Origin: Trueperella sp.
GTDB lineage: Bacteria > Actinomycetota > Actinomycetes > Actinomycetales > Actinomycetaceae
Assembly (NCBI GenBank): GCA_030532125.1
Contig: JAUNLU010000001.1
Location: 124,001-188,000 of the forward strand
DNA length: 64,000 nt
Direction: 5' to 3'
A model generated the notes under the pieces. It saw only the letters and a list, made by a program, of their open reading frames with translations. It was not told where the DNA came from and did not search any database. This document shows, piece after piece, positions 55,468 through 63,850 of this stretch (its first letter is position 1; each line of letters starts with the position of its first letter). A program made the position numbers and the translations under genes.

Positions 55468-56304
55468 CTAGGCTTTAGCCGCCAGCGCTGCTGCGTAGAG
55501 TTCGTTTTTTGAGACGGCGGCGCGGCGGGCCACATGCCCAGCGGCATCTTTTAACCGCAACCCCAGCTGCGCCAGTTCCAGAACTTCGCTAACTAGCGCG
55601 GCAGAAATTTCGGCTTTCTCCGCAGCCGGAGCGCCCTGCACCACCAGCGCGATTTCCCCGCGCACTTCGGTTTGCGCCCATTGCGCCAGCTCACCGAGAG
55701 TGCCCCGGCGCACTTCTTCATAGGTTTTAGTGAGTTCCCGGCACACCACCGCACGGCGTTCTGCCCCGAACTCGGCAGCTAATTCCGGCAAGGTCTGCGC
55801 CAAGCGGCGTGGAGATTCATAAAACACTAGGGCGCGCGGATCCTGAGCCAGTTCACTAAACCGACGCTGGCGCTCCCCGGCCTTGCGCGGCGGAAATCCC
55901 TCAAAGGCAAACCGCCCCGCCGGCAGCCCGGCTACCGCGAGCGCTGCAGTTACCGCACACGGTCCCGGCACTACTGTGACTGGCACCTGCGCCGCCGCTG
56001 CCAGGGCCACCAAGCGGTAACCCGGATCGGAAATAACCGGCATCCCAGCGTCGGAAACAACTACCACCCGCAGCCCAGACTGCGCTGCGGCCAGCAACTG
56101 AGGGGCCATCTCGGATTCATTGTGGTCGTGGTAGGGCACTACTTTGGCGTGCAAATCCACGCCGAGCCGCCCGGCGAGATTCAGTAGCCGGCGGGTATCT
56201 TCAGCTGCAATCAGCCCTGCCCCGGCGAGTTCGGCGCGTAACCGCGGCGAGGCGTCGTCGTCATTGCCCAATGGGGTTCCAGCTAAAACAATGGTGCCGC
56301 TCAT
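55468..56304 (-). CDS. rsmI: 16S rRNA 2'-O-methyltransferase RsmI
   Basis: Methylates the ribose of C1402 in 16S rRNA. The 278-aa chain has the tetrapyrrole-methylase fold: [61 protein letters not shown] and [12 protein letters not shown], all typical. The C-terminal RsmI_HTH-like helix is short. ATGA overlap with the upstream metallopeptidase. Confidence 0.95.
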   Translation of the reverse strand: MSGTIVLAGTPLGNDDDASPRLRAELAGAGLIAAEDTRRLLNLAGRLGVDLHAKVVPYHDHNESEMAPQLLAAAQSGLRVVVVSDAGMPVISDPGYRLVALAAAAQVPVTVVPGPCAVTAALAVAGLPAGRFAFEGFPPRKAGERQRRFSELAQDPRALVFYESPRRLAQTLPELAAEFGAERRAVVCRELTKTYEEVRRGTLGELAQWAQTEVRGEIALVVQGAPAAEKAEISAALVSEVLELAQLGLRLKDAAGHVARRAAVSKNELYAAALAAKA

Positions 56305-56669
56305 GCCCAGCCCAACTCAAACAAGGTATCTTCTTCGATGCCGAGGTGGTGGGCGACTTCGTGGAAAACCGTCACCAGCACCTCTTCTGCTACTTCTGCT
56401 TCGGTGCGGCACATCCGCAAGGTGGGTTCTTTGAAAATGAATATCCGGTTTGGTTCCCCGACTCCCACCCGAAAGAAATCGCCGTCGTTAATTGCGATCC
56501 CTTCGTAGACGCCGAGCAGGTCTTCGCCGTTGGCATCCGCGAGTTGGTCTGCTGAGGGTTCGTCTGCCACTAGGAAAACTACGTTTTCGAGTAGTTTCGC
56601 AAATTGCGGTGGAATCTGGTCTAAGGCGTCAGCCACGAGCGCATTAAATTTCGCATCATCCATTTCCAT
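56301..56669 (-). CDS. Small zincin-like metallopeptidase
   Basis: A 122-aa protein of the metallopeptidase (DUF1025-like) family. The motif [21 protein letters not shown] is HExxH-x2-G plus a distal Glu, so one zinc ion should be bound. The N-terminal [23 protein letters not shown] and LLGVYEGI are family features. Substrate unknown. TAGGCT stands 6 nt before the ATG. Co-transcribed with rsmI. Confidence 0.9.
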   Translation of the reverse strand: MEMDDAKFNALVADALDQIPPQFAKLLENVVFLVADEPSADQLADANGEDLLGVYEGIAINDGDFFRVGVGEPNRIFIFKEPTLRMCRTEAEVAEEVLVTVFHEVAHHLGIEEDTLFELGWA

Positions 56670-56675
56670 GGTTTC

Positions 56676-56681
56676 AGCCTA
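56676..56681 (-). promoter_or_regulatory. -10 element of a probable leaderless metallopeptidase-rsmI promoter
   Basis: TAGGCT, GAAACC, ATG on the minus strand. Confidence 0.45.
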
Positions 56682-56794
56682 CGTTATCCCAGTAATTGGG
56701 ACGAGAAAATCTCATTGCATAAAAATTGATGCGGAGTGGTTGAATCAGTACACACAGCGCCAAAATGGTGTGGTGACTGAGCGAAAGGAACGCT

Positions 56795-58051
56795 GTGCAC
56801 GATGAAACTCTGAGCCTGCATGCTGGCTACACTCCCGGGAATACCGAACCGCGCGTACTGCCGATTGTTCAGTCCACCACCTACACTTTCGATTCGGCGG
56901 CAGAGATTGCGAAAGTTTTTGACGATCCCACGCGGGCACTGATTTATTCGCGGTTCGCCAATCCCACGGTGATGGCAGTAGAGCAAAAAGTGGCTGAGCT
57001 AGAAGGCGGGGTGGCAGCGATGGCCACCTCATCAGGGCAGGCGGCGACTTTGCTGGCTGTGCTTAATCTGTGTTCGGCTGGCGATTCTTTGGTGACTTCA
57101 GCCGAAATATATGGTGGCACCTATAACTTATTTGCGGTGACGCTGAAACGGTTCGGGATCGAAGCTATTTTCGTAGATCCGAGTGCCAGCGCTGCGGAAA
57201 TTTCCAGCAAAATCAAACCAAATACCCGGCTGGTTTTTGGCGAGACGCTGTCTAACCCGTCGCTGAATGTGCTGGATATTGAGAAGTTTGCCCAGGTGGC
57301 GCACGCCCACGGTCTGCCGTTGATTGTGGATAACACTTTCCCCACCCCAATACTGTGCAAACCGTTCAACTTTGGAGCCGATATCGTCATCCACTCCACC
57401 ACGAAATATATGGATGGGCATGCCCTACAAGTGGGCGGCATAATCGTGGATTCTGGCAAATTCAACTGGGCAAATGGCAAATTCCCAGAGTTCACTGAGC
57501 CAGATGATTCCTACCACGGCATCAACTATGTAGCTGCATATGGGGAAGCTGCCTATATTTTGCGCGCCCGGATGCAATTGCAACGCGATTTTGGCGCCTA
57601 TCCGGCGGCACACTCGGCATTCTTACTAAATCTGGGGTTGGAGACGCTGCCGCTGCGGATGCGCCAGCATAGCGAAAATGCGCAACAAGTAGCAGAGTTC
57701 TTAGCTACCCATCCAGCAGTGGCGAGTGTGAAATATCCCGGCTTGCCTGGGCCGCAAGCCGATCTGGTTAAGAAGTATTTACAAGCTGGATCTGGGGTTA
57801 TCTCGTTTACGCTCAACGGGGGGCGAGAAGCGGGGATGAATTTCATGGATTCGCTACAGCTGGTGTCTCGAGAAGTGCATGTCGCCGATATTCGCAGCTG
57901 TGTATTGCATCCAGCTTCTACTACGCACCGGCAACTAAGCGATGCCCAACTGGCAAGTGCTGGAATCGCCCCCGGGCTGGTGCGGCTATCGGTAGGGCTG
58001 GAAAATGTGGCCGATATATTGGCCGATATTCAGCAGGCACTGCCCGCCTAA
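56795..58051 (+). CDS. O-acetylhomoserine sulfhydrylase / Cys-Met metabolism PLP enzyme
   Basis: PLP-dependent enzyme of 418 aa. PLP lysine lies in HSTTKYMDGHA, the phosphate-binding SSGQAA near 79, YGGTYNLF and VDNTFPTP are typical, and RLSVGLEN closes it. The overall features fit the MetY branch (homocysteine from O-acetylhomoserine and sulfide), though methionine gamma-lyase cannot be excluded. GTG start with AAAGGA upstream. No SAM riboswitch was found in the 125 bp before it. Confidence 0.9.
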   Translation: MHDETLSLHAGYTPGNTEPRVLPIVQSTTYTFDSAAEIAKVFDDPTRALIYSRFANPTVMAVEQKVAELEGGVAAMATSSGQAATLLAVLNLCSAGDSLVTSAEIYGGTYNLFAVTLKRFGIEAIFVDPSASAAEISSKIKPNTRLVFGETLSNPSLNVLDIEKFAQVAHAHGLPLIVDNTFPTPILCKPFNFGADIVIHSTTKYMDGHALQVGGIIVDSGKFNWANGKFPEFTEPDDSYHGINYVAAYGEAAYILRARMQLQRDFGAYPAAHSAFLLNLGLETLPLRMRQHSENAQQVAEFLATHPAVASVKYPGLPGPQADLVKKYLQAGSGVISFTLNGGREAGMNFMDSLQLVSREVHVADIRSCVLHPASTTHRQLSDAQLASAGIAPGLVRLSVGLENVADILADIQQALPA

Positions 58052-58152
58052 ACCATTTATCGAGCTTGATTAAAGCTTGGGTAAATGAACGACGGCGGTA
58101 AGCAATTTCTGATGGAAAATCACCGCAAAATCGGGGTTTAATACCTGGAATT

Positions 58153-58180
58153 TTGGTGCCACGCGGTATCGTTATATAGA
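58153..58180 (+). promoter_or_regulatory. Possible promoter of the DsrE-like gene
   Basis: TTGGTG, 16-bp spacer, TATAGA, about 56 bp before the ATG at 58237. Moderate match. Confidence 0.45.
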
Positions 58181-58236
58181 GCGCATCTGCCACCGCCGGC
58201 CGGGTGCGCAGCGCACTACTAAAAAAGGAATCCCTG

Positions 58237-58581
58237 ATGTCGGGCCTAAAACTGGTTTTCCACATTAACGAGAATGATCGCTGGCCGTTTACGCTGCGTT
58301 CGGCACGTAACTTCGCTCGTTCCGCAGACTTCAAAGCCGCCACTGTAGTTGCCAACGGCGAAGCCGTGCGCAGCTTCTCCAAACTAGAGTCGGATCCTTA
58401 CCGGATGGCGCGGATTCGCGGTTTGATTGACGAAGGCGTCAGATTCGCAGTATGCGCGGTTGCGCTGAAAGAACGGCAAGTGAACCAGGAACTGATCCCC
58501 GACTATGTTGAGATAGTGGACGCCGGCATAGTCGAGATTGCCGAATTACAAGCTGACGGCTACGGCTACGTCAAAGCCTGA
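58237..58581 (+). CDS. DsrE/DsrF-like family protein
   Basis: A 114-aa soluble protein of the DsrE fold. It opens LKLVFHINENDRWPFTLRSARNF and ends ADGYGYVKA, with AATVVANGEAVRSF and GVRFAVCAVAL, a single Cys in the position used for sulfur relay or ligand binding in relatives. I chose the ATG at 58237 with AAGGA upstream. The role is unknown; sulfur relay partners are not adjacent. Confidence 0.82.
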   Translation: MSGLKLVFHINENDRWPFTLRSARNFARSADFKAATVVANGEAVRSFSKLESDPYRMARIRGLIDEGVRFAVCAVALKERQVNQELIPDYVEIVDAGIVEIAELQADGYGYVKA

Positions 58582-58639
58582 GCGATACGCAAAGCCTGAG
58601 CCAGCCCGCTACGCTGTAGCACTGTGCCACACCGGGAGT

Positions 58640-59698
58640 TTAAGCCCGGGACTGGGTGGCATTCCACCATTCATTGACCCCAGATTCCACTGCATGTTGA
58701 TCAATTGCGGCCAGTTCGGCGGCAGAAAATTCTAGGTTCTGCACCGCGCCCAAGGAGTCCTCAAGTTGGGCCACCGAAGAAGCCCCCACCAGTGCCGCCG
58801 TAATTTCACTGCGCCGCAAAATCCAGGCAATTGCCATCTGTGCTAGCGTCTGCCCGCGCGCCGCAGCTAGCTCATTTAACGCTCGCACATGCACCAGCTT
58901 GTCTGCCGAGAAAAGTTCGGCGTCTGCCTTGCCTAATCCCAGCCGGGAATCTGCGGGCACCCCATTCAGATAGCGGTCAGTGAGTAGCCCCTGCGCCAGC
59001 GGCGAGAAAGCTATTACCCCCATCCCCTCGCGGTGTGCGGTCTCCAATAGTGACGGTTCCCCTGCTTCCACCCACCGATTCAGCATCGAATAGGAGGGCT
59101 GGTGGATAACTAGCGGGGTGCCCAGCTCGCGCATGATCTGCGCGGCAGCTTTCGTAGCCGCCGGGGAATAAGAAGAAATCCCCGCGTAGCGCGCTTTTCC
59201 AGAGACGACGGCGGTATGCAGGGCGCCCATCGTCTCCTCCAGCGGAGTATCGGGATCGGGGCGATGCGAATAGAAAATATCTACGTAATCCGTGCCCAGG
59301 CGCTCCAGAGATTCCTCCAGCGAACGCAACAAATAGGCGCGCGAACCGCCGAAACCATACGGTCCCGGCCACATATCCCAGCCCGCTTTAGTGGTAATTG
59401 TGAGCTCGTGGCGGTGAGTGCGGAAATCTTTGCGCAAAATACGCCCAAAATTTTCCTCGGCACTGCCATAGGGTGGCCCGTAGTTATTGGCTAAATCGAA
59501 ATGAATAACGCCTAGGTCAAAAGCGCGGCGCACAATATCGCGCTGCGTTTGGAAAGGCTTATCGTCCCCGAAATTGTGCCACAATCCCAGCGCAATGGCA
59601 CTTAGTTGCAGCCCGGAAGATCCGCAGCGGCGCAACGGAATTGCCTCATGCCGTTCAGCGGATGGTTGCCAACGATCTTCATATGAAATATTAACCAC
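58640..59698 (-). CDS. Aldo/keto reductase (YghZ/GPR-like)
   Basis: NADPH-dependent reductase of 352 aa in the AKR fold, close to L-glyceraldehyde 3-phosphate reductase. Catalytic Asp and Tyr are in HFDLANNYGPPYGSAEE, Lys in ITTKAGWDMWPGPYGFGG, and His in YSHRPDPDTPLEET. The C-terminal SEITAALVGASSVAQLEDSL is the cofactor loop. The GTG at 59698 has only a weak GAGAG upstream. Divergent from the flavin oxidoreductase. Confidence 0.9.
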   Translation of the reverse strand: MVNISYEDRWQPSAERHEAIPLRRCGSSGLQLSAIALGLWHNFGDDKPFQTQRDIVRRAFDLGVIHFDLANNYGPPYGSAEENFGRILRKDFRTHRHELTITTKAGWDMWPGPYGFGGSRAYLLRSLEESLERLGTDYVDIFYSHRPDPDTPLEETMGALHTAVVSGKARYAGISSYSPAATKAAAQIMRELGTPLVIHQPSYSMLNRWVEAGEPSLLETAHREGMGVIAFSPLAQGLLTDRYLNGVPADSRLGLGKADAELFSADKLVHVRALNELAAARGQTLAQMAIAWILRRSEITAALVGASSVAQLEDSLGAVQNLEFSAAELAAIDQHAVESGVNEWWNATQSRA

Positions 59699-59818
59699 CT
59701 AACAATTCTCTCATATCGCGCCTTCCCTGCTGCAGCTGCACTGCAATTACTTTGCCGCTGCGCAATAAATGCCAGTAGCTATGCACCGGCGTCTGCAAAT
59801 CCGTTATAAGTGGCATGT

Positions 59819-59837
59819 TTAGGTAAGGAAAACTTAA
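59819..59837. promoter_or_regulatory. Iron-box-like site (DtxR/IdeR type) before the Fe-S flavoenzyme
   Basis: TTAGGTAAGGAAAACTTAA matches the classic 19-bp DtxR/IdeR consensus at 15 of 19 positions and keeps the dyad ends. It lies 51 bp upstream of the flavoenzyme ATG, a position where bound repressor would block transcription. Confidence 0.5.
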
Positions 59838-59888
59838 AGTTGATTATGTAAAAGGTATTAGTGCGTACTTGACCGCAAAGGAGCATTC

Positions 59889-62156
59889 ATGGCACGCGAA
59901 CCTCAACTCAAAGAGTTGGTAGACAGTTTTAATGAGTGGTCAGCTCAACCGGCTGGGGAGTGGTACGGCCAAGAGGCTGCCATGACTAACAATCTCCACC
60001 CCTATTACTCGCTGTTCTCGCCGATTAAAGTCAATCGGCTGACTATTAAGAACCGCATCGTCATGGCGCCAATGGGCAATATCAATATGGCCGAGGAAAC
60101 TGGCCGGCCGGCACCAATGATGCTGGAGTACTTTTTTGAGCGCGCCAAAGGCGGCGCCGGGCTACTAACCACTGGGCTGGTGCCGATTAGCCATGGGCTA
60201 GATGCCACCGTCACCGAACTGGGCGAACTATCTTATTTCCCCCGGTTGGATCGCACCCGTACCGTATTGAGTGGCTGGCGGGATCTGGCACAGGGCGTGC
60301 ACGCCTACGGGTCGCGAATTTTCGTCCAACTCACCGCTGGTCTAGGGCGAGTTGGTAACCCTGAGTGTTTGGTACACCAAAAGAAATTCCCGCAGTCGGC
60401 GTCGTTAAATCCGAATTACTACATTCCAGATATTCCGTCGCTGCGGATGTCTGACCGCAAACTGGGCAAGATAATAAAAAACGCCGGGCAGGATGCCGCT
60501 ACTGCCAAAGCCATGGGGATCGACGGCGTCTACCTGCACGGCCACGAAGGCTACCTAATTGACCAGATGACCAACCCGGCATTTAACCGCCGCAAACTGG
60601 GCAAATATGCTGATTGGCAGCGGTTCGGCTTGGATATGGTGCGGGAAATTCGCGAGCGCACCGGCAAGCACTACCCGATTATGTATCGCATTGACCTGTC
60701 GCTAGCACTAGAGGAAAGCTACTCGGATGAGATCCTCGACTCCACCTATCTGCGTAAATTCCGCGGCGGGCGCACTATCGCGCAAACTCTGGAGTACATC
60801 GAGAATCTGATTGCGGCGGGCGTGGACCTGATTGACGTGGATCTGGGTTGCTACGACAACTGGTGGCTGCCCCACCCACCAGGAACTATGCCGGCTGGCT
60901 GTTTCGTGGACATTGCTCAGATCACTAAAGAGCATCTGAAACGGAAGGGCATTAAAGGAAACTCGGGGGCAGAGGTTCCGATCGTAGCGGTAGGTAAGCT
61001 CGGATACCCGGACCTGGCAGAGCGCGCACTGCGCGAAGAAAAGTGCGACATGGTCATGCTCGGGCGGCCACTGCTGGCTGATCCCGAGTGGCCAAAGAAG
61101 GCGTACGCCGGCAACACCCTGGACATTCTGCCGTGTATTGGCTGCCAAGAAGCCTGCGTCAATGAGTTTGTGGAGGGCGGGCACCCGCAGTGCGCCGTCA
61201 ACCCGCGCACTTCATTTGAATACCAGTTCCCGAAGAAACCGGCGGCAGCGGAGCAGCCGAAGAAAATCGCAGTGGTGGGCGCAGGCCCGGCTGGGATTAT
61301 GTGCGCTCACGTTGCACTACAGCGCGGCCACCAGGTCACTTTGTTTGAAAAGACTGGGCAAGTTGGCGGGCGGCTCAACGCTGGTTCAGTGGCGCGCGTT
61401 AAGTTCGACGTCGGCAACTATCTCAAGTACCTGAACCGTACGGTGGAAAAGGATATTGCCGCCGGTCTGGAGTTCCGCCCCAATACGGCGGTGACTACAG
61501 CAGATCTAGCTGGGTTCGATACCGCAGTTATCGCGGTGGGCACTGATGACTCGGTACCACCGATTCCGCAAGCGGATGACGCTAACTGTGTGCATGCAGT
61601 TGAGCTATTCAAGAACCCGCAGCTGATTGGAGATGCCAAGCGAGTTGTGGTGTTGGGTGGCGGCGTAGTAGGCACCGAGGTGGCGCAGTGGCTGTCCTAC
61701 GAACATGGCGTCCCAGAAATCACGGTGGTAGAGATGATGAACCACTTCATGAAGGGGGCATGTACCGCTAACCGCGGGCATTTGATCCATTCACTGCGCG
61801 CCAACGGGGTGCAGCTGCTGAATGCCGCTGCGGCGAAAGAAATTACTGCGGACGGCGTGAACATTTCCCGCAATACCCACAAGAATGTGCCGGATCCTTA
61901 CAACGTGTGGTCACCAGTGTTGCCAGACAACGTCAAGAACCCGCTGGAGAAGAAGGTCGGGGACGAGTACGTTTCCGAGTTCTTGCCGGCCGATCTGGTG
62001 GTGTTTGCTACTGGTGGGCGGCCGCAGGATCAGCTCTACTTTGCAGCACTGGATGAAAAAGTAGTGCCGGAAGTGCATAACATCGGCGACTCCTTTGCCG
62101 GTGGGCGCATCTGGGAAGCGGTTAAAGCTGGCTATCGGCTAGGCCTGGTGCTCTAG
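59889..62156 (+). CDS. Fe-S NADH:flavin oxidoreductase (2-enoate reductase/old yellow enzyme-like)
   Basis: A 755-aa enzyme in the 2,4-dienoyl-CoA reductase/2-enoate reductase family. After a 35-residue lead comes the FMN TIM barrel (PIKVNRLTIKNRIVMAPMGN..., about 45-410), then a [4Fe-4S] motif CIGCQEACVNEF..PQCAVNP (about 416-437), then a FAD/NADH domain starting VGAGPAGIMCAHVA near 463 and GGGVVGTEVAQWL. Electron flow would be NADH-FAD-FeS-FMN to an activated C=C bond. The 755-aa length is above the 640-670 usual. AAAGGAG fixes the start. Substrate unknown. Ended by an intrinsic terminator. Confidence 0.9.
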   Translation: MAREPQLKELVDSFNEWSAQPAGEWYGQEAAMTNNLHPYYSLFSPIKVNRLTIKNRIVMAPMGNINMAEETGRPAPMMLEYFFERAKGGAGLLTTGLVPISHGLDATVTELGELSYFPRLDRTRTVLSGWRDLAQGVHAYGSRIFVQLTAGLGRVGNPECLVHQKKFPQSASLNPNYYIPDIPSLRMSDRKLGKIIKNAGQDAATAKAMGIDGVYLHGHEGYLIDQMTNPAFNRRKLGKYADWQRFGLDMVREIRERTGKHYPIMYRIDLSLALEESYSDEILDSTYLRKFRGGRTIAQTLEYIENLIAAGVDLIDVDLGCYDNWWLPHPPGTMPAGCFVDIAQITKEHLKRKGIKGNSGAEVPIVAVGKLGYPDLAERALREEKCDMVMLGRPLLADPEWPKKAYAGNTLDILPCIGCQEACVNEFVEGGHPQCAVNPRTSFEYQFPKKPAAAEQPKKIAVVGAGPAGIMCAHVALQRGHQVTLFEKTGQVGGRLNAGSVARVKFDVGNYLKYLNRTVEKDIAAGLEFRPNTAVTTADLAGFDTAVIAVGTDDSVPPIPQADDANCVHAVELFKNPQLIGDAKRVVVLGGGVVGTEVAQWLSYEHGVPEITVVEMMNHFMKGACTANRGHLIHSLRANGVQLLNAAAAKEITADGVNISRNTHKNVPDPYNVWSPVLPDNVKNPLEKKVGDEYVSEFLPADLVVFATGGRPQDQLYFAALDEKVVPEVHNIGDSFAGGRIWEAVKAGYRLGLVL

Positions 62157-62196
62157 TGGCTGGCCAGCTACCGATGCAATAGCGCTGCACTATTTG

Positions 62197-62237
62197 AAAT
62201 ATGGCGGGAGTGCCCGGTGGGTGCTCCCGCCATATTT
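62197..62237 (+). terminator. Intrinsic terminator of the flavoenzyme gene
   Basis: 14-bp stem AAATATGGCGGGAG with its complement, 13-nt loop, ending in a T5 run. 41 bp after the stop. Confidence 0.9.
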
Positions 62238-62266
62238 TTGGCTGAATTAGCTGAAGAGTTTTCTGG

Positions 62267-62713
62267 CTAGTCCCAAGATTTGGGGAGCTCCGTGATGTCA
62301 GCTGCAGCTGGGAGGCACTTCGCCTGGCCAGTAAATTGCAGGTCGCAGTATTGTGGAGTTTGTTCTTCGCCATAGATAAAAACTCGCACACGATCCTCGA
62401 ACCAAATTGGGGACCAATTTGCCGCATCTAGGCTCTTGCCGTCATTGTTGATAGTTAGGTCTTGCTTTGCACGTTCAACGCCGTCGTCTTCCAATACCAG
62501 GCGCACAGTCGAGGGGCCGAAAAGTATCGCAGACCCCACTTCGTAGAAGATTACGGTTTGGGAATTATCTGGAGAGTTGTCCCGGGCAATTTCTGAGAGA
62601 TGATATTCCAGGTAAAACTGAAAACTGATTAGGAATACTACGAATAGGGTCAGTAGTGCCGCAATGATAGCGAGCACAACTAGTAGCGCTTTCCTCAGCT
62701 GGGCCATACTCAT
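62267..62713 (-). CDS. Small single-pass membrane protein of unknown function
   Basis: A 148-aa protein with one N-terminal membrane segment (about 7-33) and a soluble domain outside: VIFYEVGSAILFGPSTVRLVLEDDG, LTINNDGKSLDAANWSPIW and VFIYGEEQTPQYCDL. This FYEVGS..FGP..VRLVL..DG...NDG...NW..W pattern looks conserved in other Gram-positive bacteria, but I cannot name the family. AGGATGAGT precedes the ATG. Isolated between the flavoenzyme and nadC. Confidence 0.7.
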   Translation of the reverse strand: MSMAQLRKALLVVLAIIAALLTLFVVFLISFQFYLEYHLSEIARDNSPDNSQTVIFYEVGSAILFGPSTVRLVLEDDGVERAKQDLTINNDGKSLDAANWSPIWFEDRVRVFIYGEEQTPQYCDLQFTGQAKCLPAAADITELPKSWD

Positions 62714-62858
62714 CCTCCGGCTGATTATTTATTCCTACGCACAGTTTATCGATTGAACAGCGCGGAAAGCCGGCAGATATGGCATTAGCTGGCGGAGGCT
62801 GGAACTGTATTCAACTACCTCCACCCAATCTGAAAATGACGTGACTCACCCCCCACCG

Positions 62859-62895
62859 CACTGTCTTGACACCTGTCTGTACAGTGCAGTAAAGT
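62859..62895 (+). promoter_or_regulatory. nadC promoter with overlapping dyad operator
   Basis: TTGACA (62866-62871), 18-bp spacer, TAAAGT (62890-62895). The dyad CACTGT-N16-ACAGTG (62859-62886) covers the -35 and spacer, with inner TGTC-TT-GACA. A NiaR-type repressor bound here would block nadC. The NiaR gene starts directly downstream. Confidence 0.6.
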
Positions 62896-62985
62896 CCGTA
62901 ACGGCGTCAGCGGAAATGCGCTGTCACCCTCAACACCAGCTAAATTGAGCGGAATCTCCGCCACCTGCTAGGCAAAGGAGCCAGC

Positions 62986-63834
62986 ATGCTAATCGACCCC
63001 ACCACCCTGAAACTGGATATGGAACCCCGTGTGCTGGCTGCACTGCGCGAGGACATCAACGGGGGCGACGTCTCCACCAATGCAGTACTACCGGAGCCTA
63101 AACCTGGCACCGCCAAACTTTTCGCAAAACAAGCCGGCATCATTGCCGGGCTGCAAGTATTCACGCTAACTTTCCAGCTTCTCGATCCCAGCATTGAGGT
63201 TGCCACCCAAGTTAGTGACGGGGATCGAGTTGCCGACGGCGATCTGCTGGCCACTGTCACCGGCGACTTGCGCGCCATCCTTTCTGCAGAGCGCACGGCT
63301 CTGAATTACCTGCAGCGCATGAGTGGAGTTGCCACCCTGACTCGGCAGCTGGTAGATATGCTGGCCGACACCGGAATCACACTAGTAGACACCCGGAAAA
63401 CTACCCCGAACCAGCGCGTTTTCGATAAATACGCCGTCCGGGTAGGTGGTGCCACTAATCACCGCTACAACCTGTCTGACGGCGTACTCCTGAAAGACAA
63501 CCACATCGCTGCTGCTGGCGGCGTTGCCCCTGCAATTGCTGCTGCCCGCGCCTATGCCCCCTTCGTGCGCAAAATCGAAGTAGAAACCGAGCAACTAGAC
63601 CAGGTGCAACAGGCAGTAGACGCCGGCGCGGACATAATCATGCTGGACAATATGGATGTCCCCACTATGGCGAAAGCTATCGAAATCATCGGCGGGCGCG
63701 CGGCGATTGAGATTTCTGGAAATGTCACTGCGGAACGAGTTGCCGAACTGCGCGGGCTGGACGTGGACTACATTTCTAGCGGAGCGCTGACTCACTCCGC
63801 CGGGATACTAGATCTTAGCTTGAAGATTAAATAG
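62986..63834 (+). CDS. nadC: Nicotinate-nucleotide pyrophosphorylase (carboxylating)
   Basis: Converts quinolinate and PRPP to nicotinate mononucleotide. The 282-aa chain has EDINGGDVSTNAVL, AERTALNYLQRMSGVATLT, the quinolinate-binding DTRKTTPNQRVFDKYAVRVGGATNHR and LKDNHIAAAGG, ending IMLDNMD, EISGNVT and DYISSGALTHS. AAAGGAG upstream. nadA and nadB are not next to it. NiaR follows after 16 bp, so both are probably read from one promoter. Confidence 0.96.
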   Translation: MLIDPTTLKLDMEPRVLAALREDINGGDVSTNAVLPEPKPGTAKLFAKQAGIIAGLQVFTLTFQLLDPSIEVATQVSDGDRVADGDLLATVTGDLRAILSAERTALNYLQRMSGVATLTRQLVDMLADTGITLVDTRKTTPNQRVFDKYAVRVGGATNHRYNLSDGVLLKDNHIAAAGGVAPAIAAARAYAPFVRKIEVETEQLDQVQQAVDAGADIIMLDNMDVPTMAKAIEIIGGRAAIEISGNVTAERVAELRGLDVDYISSGALTHSAGILDLSLKIK

Positions 63835-63850
63835 TAGAGCGAGATTCCCC

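Noticed and set aside
56670..56794. SAM riboswitch before the MetY-like gene
   Set aside because: The 125-bp gap holds only a small TCCCA/TGGGA dyad and the divergent promoter; no SAM-I, SAM-II or SAM-IV core is seen.
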